A stretch of 64,000 nucleotides of DNA from Bursaphelenchus xylophilus (lineage: Eukaryota; Nematoda; Chromadorea; Rhabditida; Aphelenchoididae): assembly GCA_904066235.2 (NCBI GenBank), contig CAJFCV020000005.1:9667501-9731500 (forward strand), given 5' to 3'. Both the position numbers and the translations under genes were made by a program. Below are positions 60,913 to 64,000 of the stretch, one piece after another. The stretch's first letter is position 1. The number at the start of each line of letters is the position of its first letter. The notes beneath the pieces were generated by a model. The model had not been told where the DNA came from and did not search any database. It was given only the letters and a program-made list of their open reading frames with translations.

Positions 60913-63900
60913 CGCCTGCAAAGCGCAAGCTAAAATTTTACCCCCCAAATTCTCAATAATGAAACTGTGACCAAGATAGAGATTATTTTCACAAAATATG
61001 AGGGAAGTCTAAAGGCTGCAACATGAAAATTTCGAAAATTAGATAATTGTCATCATTCTTACAAAAATCAAATTTTTCCAAAACACATCTCGAAAAATAT
61101 ACCCAAAAAGTTTTTGCAAGGAACAATGGTAAGTTCTGATTACGTAGGCGACGCCATTATCAGTCAAGATACCAATGGAATTTACAAATCCCACGCCTAA
61201 TGGAGATGAGTCAAACGAAAAGACGCAAACAAAAGAAGGCGCTAATCCGGGGCGACTCATCGCCTCTCCGGTCCGCTTCCTCGCGCATTAGCACCTCTCC
61301 TAATTAGGATCACGTTAGAAATCGTTGGAAAGCGGGGGGTTTGATACAATAGAGTTAATACAAAGTTGACAGTTTTGTAAGCGAAATTACGCAATTTTTC
61401 GTTGGATGGAGGGTAGAAAAATGGTTGAAAGATAAATAATAGTGTGTGTTGGGATTTGTAGAACACTGCAGAATTATGTATATTCATATTTCTAAGGAGT
61501 GGCAAACACAGTTTTTTTAAGATTTATCTTTTTTGGCGTTGCGCTTTTAAATTTTTTGAAAAAAAGTCGCCCGGGGCATAAAAATGCGCAATTTTCTTAC
61601 TGAACTTTTTCGTACACCCGTCGTATTTTAAAATCATCTTTTAGAGATCAAAATTGCTGTGTGCAACAAAAATAGAGCAAAAAAATATTTTTTTTTTATT
61701 CCAAACAGTATCGCAAAAATCAAATGTTAGTCACCAAAAAAAATTGGGCAGTCGTATTTTACAATGCAATTTTTTTTGCCAAAATTTTGCCTAACACAAA
61801 AAAATTGTTTTATTCAAAAATCCCCTGCAATGTGCGAAAATTTTTTCTGGATCTTGCATAGTGCCTTCTCTGACAATAAAAAAATATTTTACCGCTAATT
61901 ATCCGCCCAACACGCACATGTTCCCGTTATATAAAGCTTATAAAGCTCCCCCGGTTTCCAAAATATTTCGAAATAAATCTCGTAGGGAACTTTTTCGGAA
62001 CTCCCTCAAAACTCCCTTTTCTCCGCAAAAAAGTTTTTTCCAGACGCTTTATTTTCTGCATGACATAAGGTATGCTTATGCATTTTGAAATACCAAAATT
62101 GGTAGACCGAAAAACGTTTTGGATTGTAAACATTGCCCAAGGAGTTTATCACGTATACTGTGTCAATATTGAGTGGTATGAGGGTATTATGAGGGGTAAT
62201 TCGATTAGAATTGTTTGTGAAAATTGAGGAAGGAACTCTGGAAGTTCATAGGGACCAAAGATGAGGGAGCTGCAGATCGTCCAAAGAGTAAAATAAAGTT
62301 ATGAGATTGACGCGGTTAGAAATGGAATTCTTATAAAATTTTGAGGCGAGCTAGAATAGACAAGCAAGATTTCAAAATAACATAGAAGTTTTCACGCGAG
62401 AAATCAATTTTTTGAAATTTTTGGCCAAAGAAAGGTTGATCAACGTGATTTTATAATCAATGCAAAAAAATCGTATCTTTTGGCCGCTCAACATTTCTTG
62501 CGCTAAGAGTCGACTTCTCGACAATCAAGTAATAAATCATTAGTCAACTAAATTCCAACCCCTTCCTCGACTAGCCAAAAAAATTAATCTATCAATCCCT
62601 TCTCCGAATTCGACCACCTTTCCTGACACTCAATGGGGAACTGTTGCAAAAAATGGCGCCACATCCCAAAGTGAGTACCATCTCCAAGAAAAAAGTTCTC
62701 TGGCGCCTCATAACACAGGGCTAAGCGGGGTTAAGACCGCGCTGATAAGCGCTGCAAGAACAGGGATGTGTTCCGTTGAAGGTAAACGTTGTGTGTACCC
62801 GGAGAATTATGGGGGTCGGCAAGGTGTTAGCAACGAATGATAAGAGGATCAAGCTTGTAGGTTGTTGGTTTTGCAACTCTTTACAGGGAGTTTTGGGGGG
62901 TGATGATGGACACTTCACATGGGGTCAAGATTATGCAGGGTAAACATTTAGAGGGTCAACTTTACGAAATGGCAAATAAATAGGAGGAAATGACGTTTGA
63001 TGGGTTAGAAATCAAAGTAGGATGTCTAGAATGTTCAAATCTCTGATTTCCTTCAGATTTTGTATACATTTTCCAAATAGTCAAAGTAAAAAATTTAGCT
63101 CATGCTTAGCATTTAATGAGGCCTGCAGATCAGAGACTTGGTAGAGACGGTGAGGACGAGAGACGTTTTTGTCAATGACCATGCTAAGGTTGTGAAAAAA
63201 ATGAATTTTTTGTAAGCAATATACCAAACTGATCAAGTGTTATCAAATCCATGCCTTTCAAACTCTACCTAAAAGGGGAAGTACTCCAAGTGCTACGCTC
63301 AGATTTTGATGAAACTTGGTACACATTTAGAATAATTTTTTCTAAGATATATGCGAGAATCCTAGCTCGCGCTATGCAGAAACAACCGAGATTTTTAGAT
63401 CGAAAGTCGGCGAAAATTTAGGACTTTTTGCCGAATTTCGGCACGCAAAGTTTCATGCCTATTTATACCGTAAAGAATAATGTTTCTACAAAAAATCACA
63501 TTTTTCCGCACAAATCTGCCAAAGTTTTTCTCTCTGACATCTCTCCACATTTAGAGTGCTCTCTCGGCGGCAAAAATCGTTCAATATCTCGGCGGCGCCT
63601 GCAAAGCGTGAGCTAAAACTTTCAGGAATTGATATTTAGCCCATACCCGACGTGTGTGCAAAATTTAAAGAAAATGTGAGCGTCGCACTTGGAGTACTTC
63701 CCCTGTAAATTGTTTTCTCTACCGTTCGCCTAAAAAAATTGAGCTCTCGATTTAACGGATCGGATAAAAATGACTTTACAAAAAGTTTCTATTATTAAAT
63801 TTCCAGATTCCTCTCTTCCAATTGACCGATCAAATTTTTTTAGCGCGACACTACCCCAAAAAATATAACCAATATTGTTGCCCTTACAGTACTACCTAAA

Positions 63901-64000
63901 TTAATATCCACCACAAAAAAATCATGCCATCTGGAGCATTCAATCAAATTCTAATTTTTTCCTCGTCATAAATAAGCCTTGTATTTTTTGTTTGGATTAA
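60913..64000. other. Non-coding region, probably formin intron or upstream DNA
   Basis: No formin exon was found here, although the protein needs more N-terminus. A family-B fragment lies at about 60912-61010. At 62632 (plus) an ATG gives MGNCCKKWRHIP before a GTGAGT donor, a myristoyl/palmitoyl-type start that could open a plus-strand gene running out of the window; it is unproven. Confidence 0.4.
63274..63704. mobile_element. Dispersed repeat family B, complete copy with inverted ends
   Basis: AGGGGAAGTACTCCAAGTGC at the left and its complement at the right end make terminal inverted repeats of about 35-40 bp. Inside are the family marks: CTCGCGCTATGCAGAAACAA, a ...GCACGCAAAGTTTCATGCC... 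block and the complement of GAGAGAGCACTC. It has no transposase and is the reference copy for the partial ones in the window. Confidence 0.85.

Noticed and set aside
1..64000. Bacterial-style operons, ribosome binding sites or phage islands
   Set aside because: The genes are spliced with nematode-type introns; prokaryotic features do not apply.

Overview
This is a eukaryotic, almost certainly nematode, window. The genes have many short introns with the TTTCAG-type acceptors typical of nematodes, one as short as 42 bp. The non-coding DNA is AT-rich and packed with short inverted-repeat (MITE-like) elements. There is a serpentine chemoreceptor gene, and the other genes fit nematode families. 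I do not assign a genus. Exons were located by reading ORFs, splice signals and codon phase across each intron; no search or alignment was run.

Layout: (1) 1-5.5 kb: no convincing gene, dispersed repeats. (2) 5.58-6.87 kb, minus: three phase-matched 3' exons of an unrecognised gene, with a perfect ~93-bp inverted repeat around the exon at 6750-6871. (3) 8.70-9.81 kb, minus: a complete four-exon 7TM chemoreceptor of 289 aa. (4) 10.45-11.24 kb: a foldback element carrying tRNA-like boxes. (5) 12.99-14.16 kb, plus: a small three-exon gene for an 88-aa secreted peptide precursor, with a MITE in its last intron. (6) 14.3-27.2 kb: mostly repeats, probably spanned by the long first intron of (7). 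(7) 27.27-34.80 kb, plus: an SLC26/SulP anion transporter, with four antisense tRNA-Ile(AAT) genes, a decayed mariner and a mariner-type MITE in its introns. (8) 37.90-38.71 kb, plus: a secreted 142-aa Cys-rich protein resembling the Ly6/three-finger fold. (9) 39.1-42.2 kb: two nearly identical papain-family cysteine protease genes head-to-head in a palindrome, plus a decayed third fragment. (10) 43.38-46.02 kb, minus: an ENTPD5/6-type nucleoside diphosphatase of 510 aa. (11) 48.84 to at least 60.06 kb, minus: the 3' part of a DAAM-type formin whose 7.5-kb intron holds nested foldback elements, a TGCACAGTGCA array and a satellite-bearing foldback.

The genes form no pathway together; they are independent neighbours. 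The most unusual content is structural: an inverted protease duplication, amplification of intronic tRNAs with their flanks, nested hairpin elements, and complementary intronic repeats around an exon. The most attractive uncatalogued gene is the small peptide precursor at 12,985-14,164.
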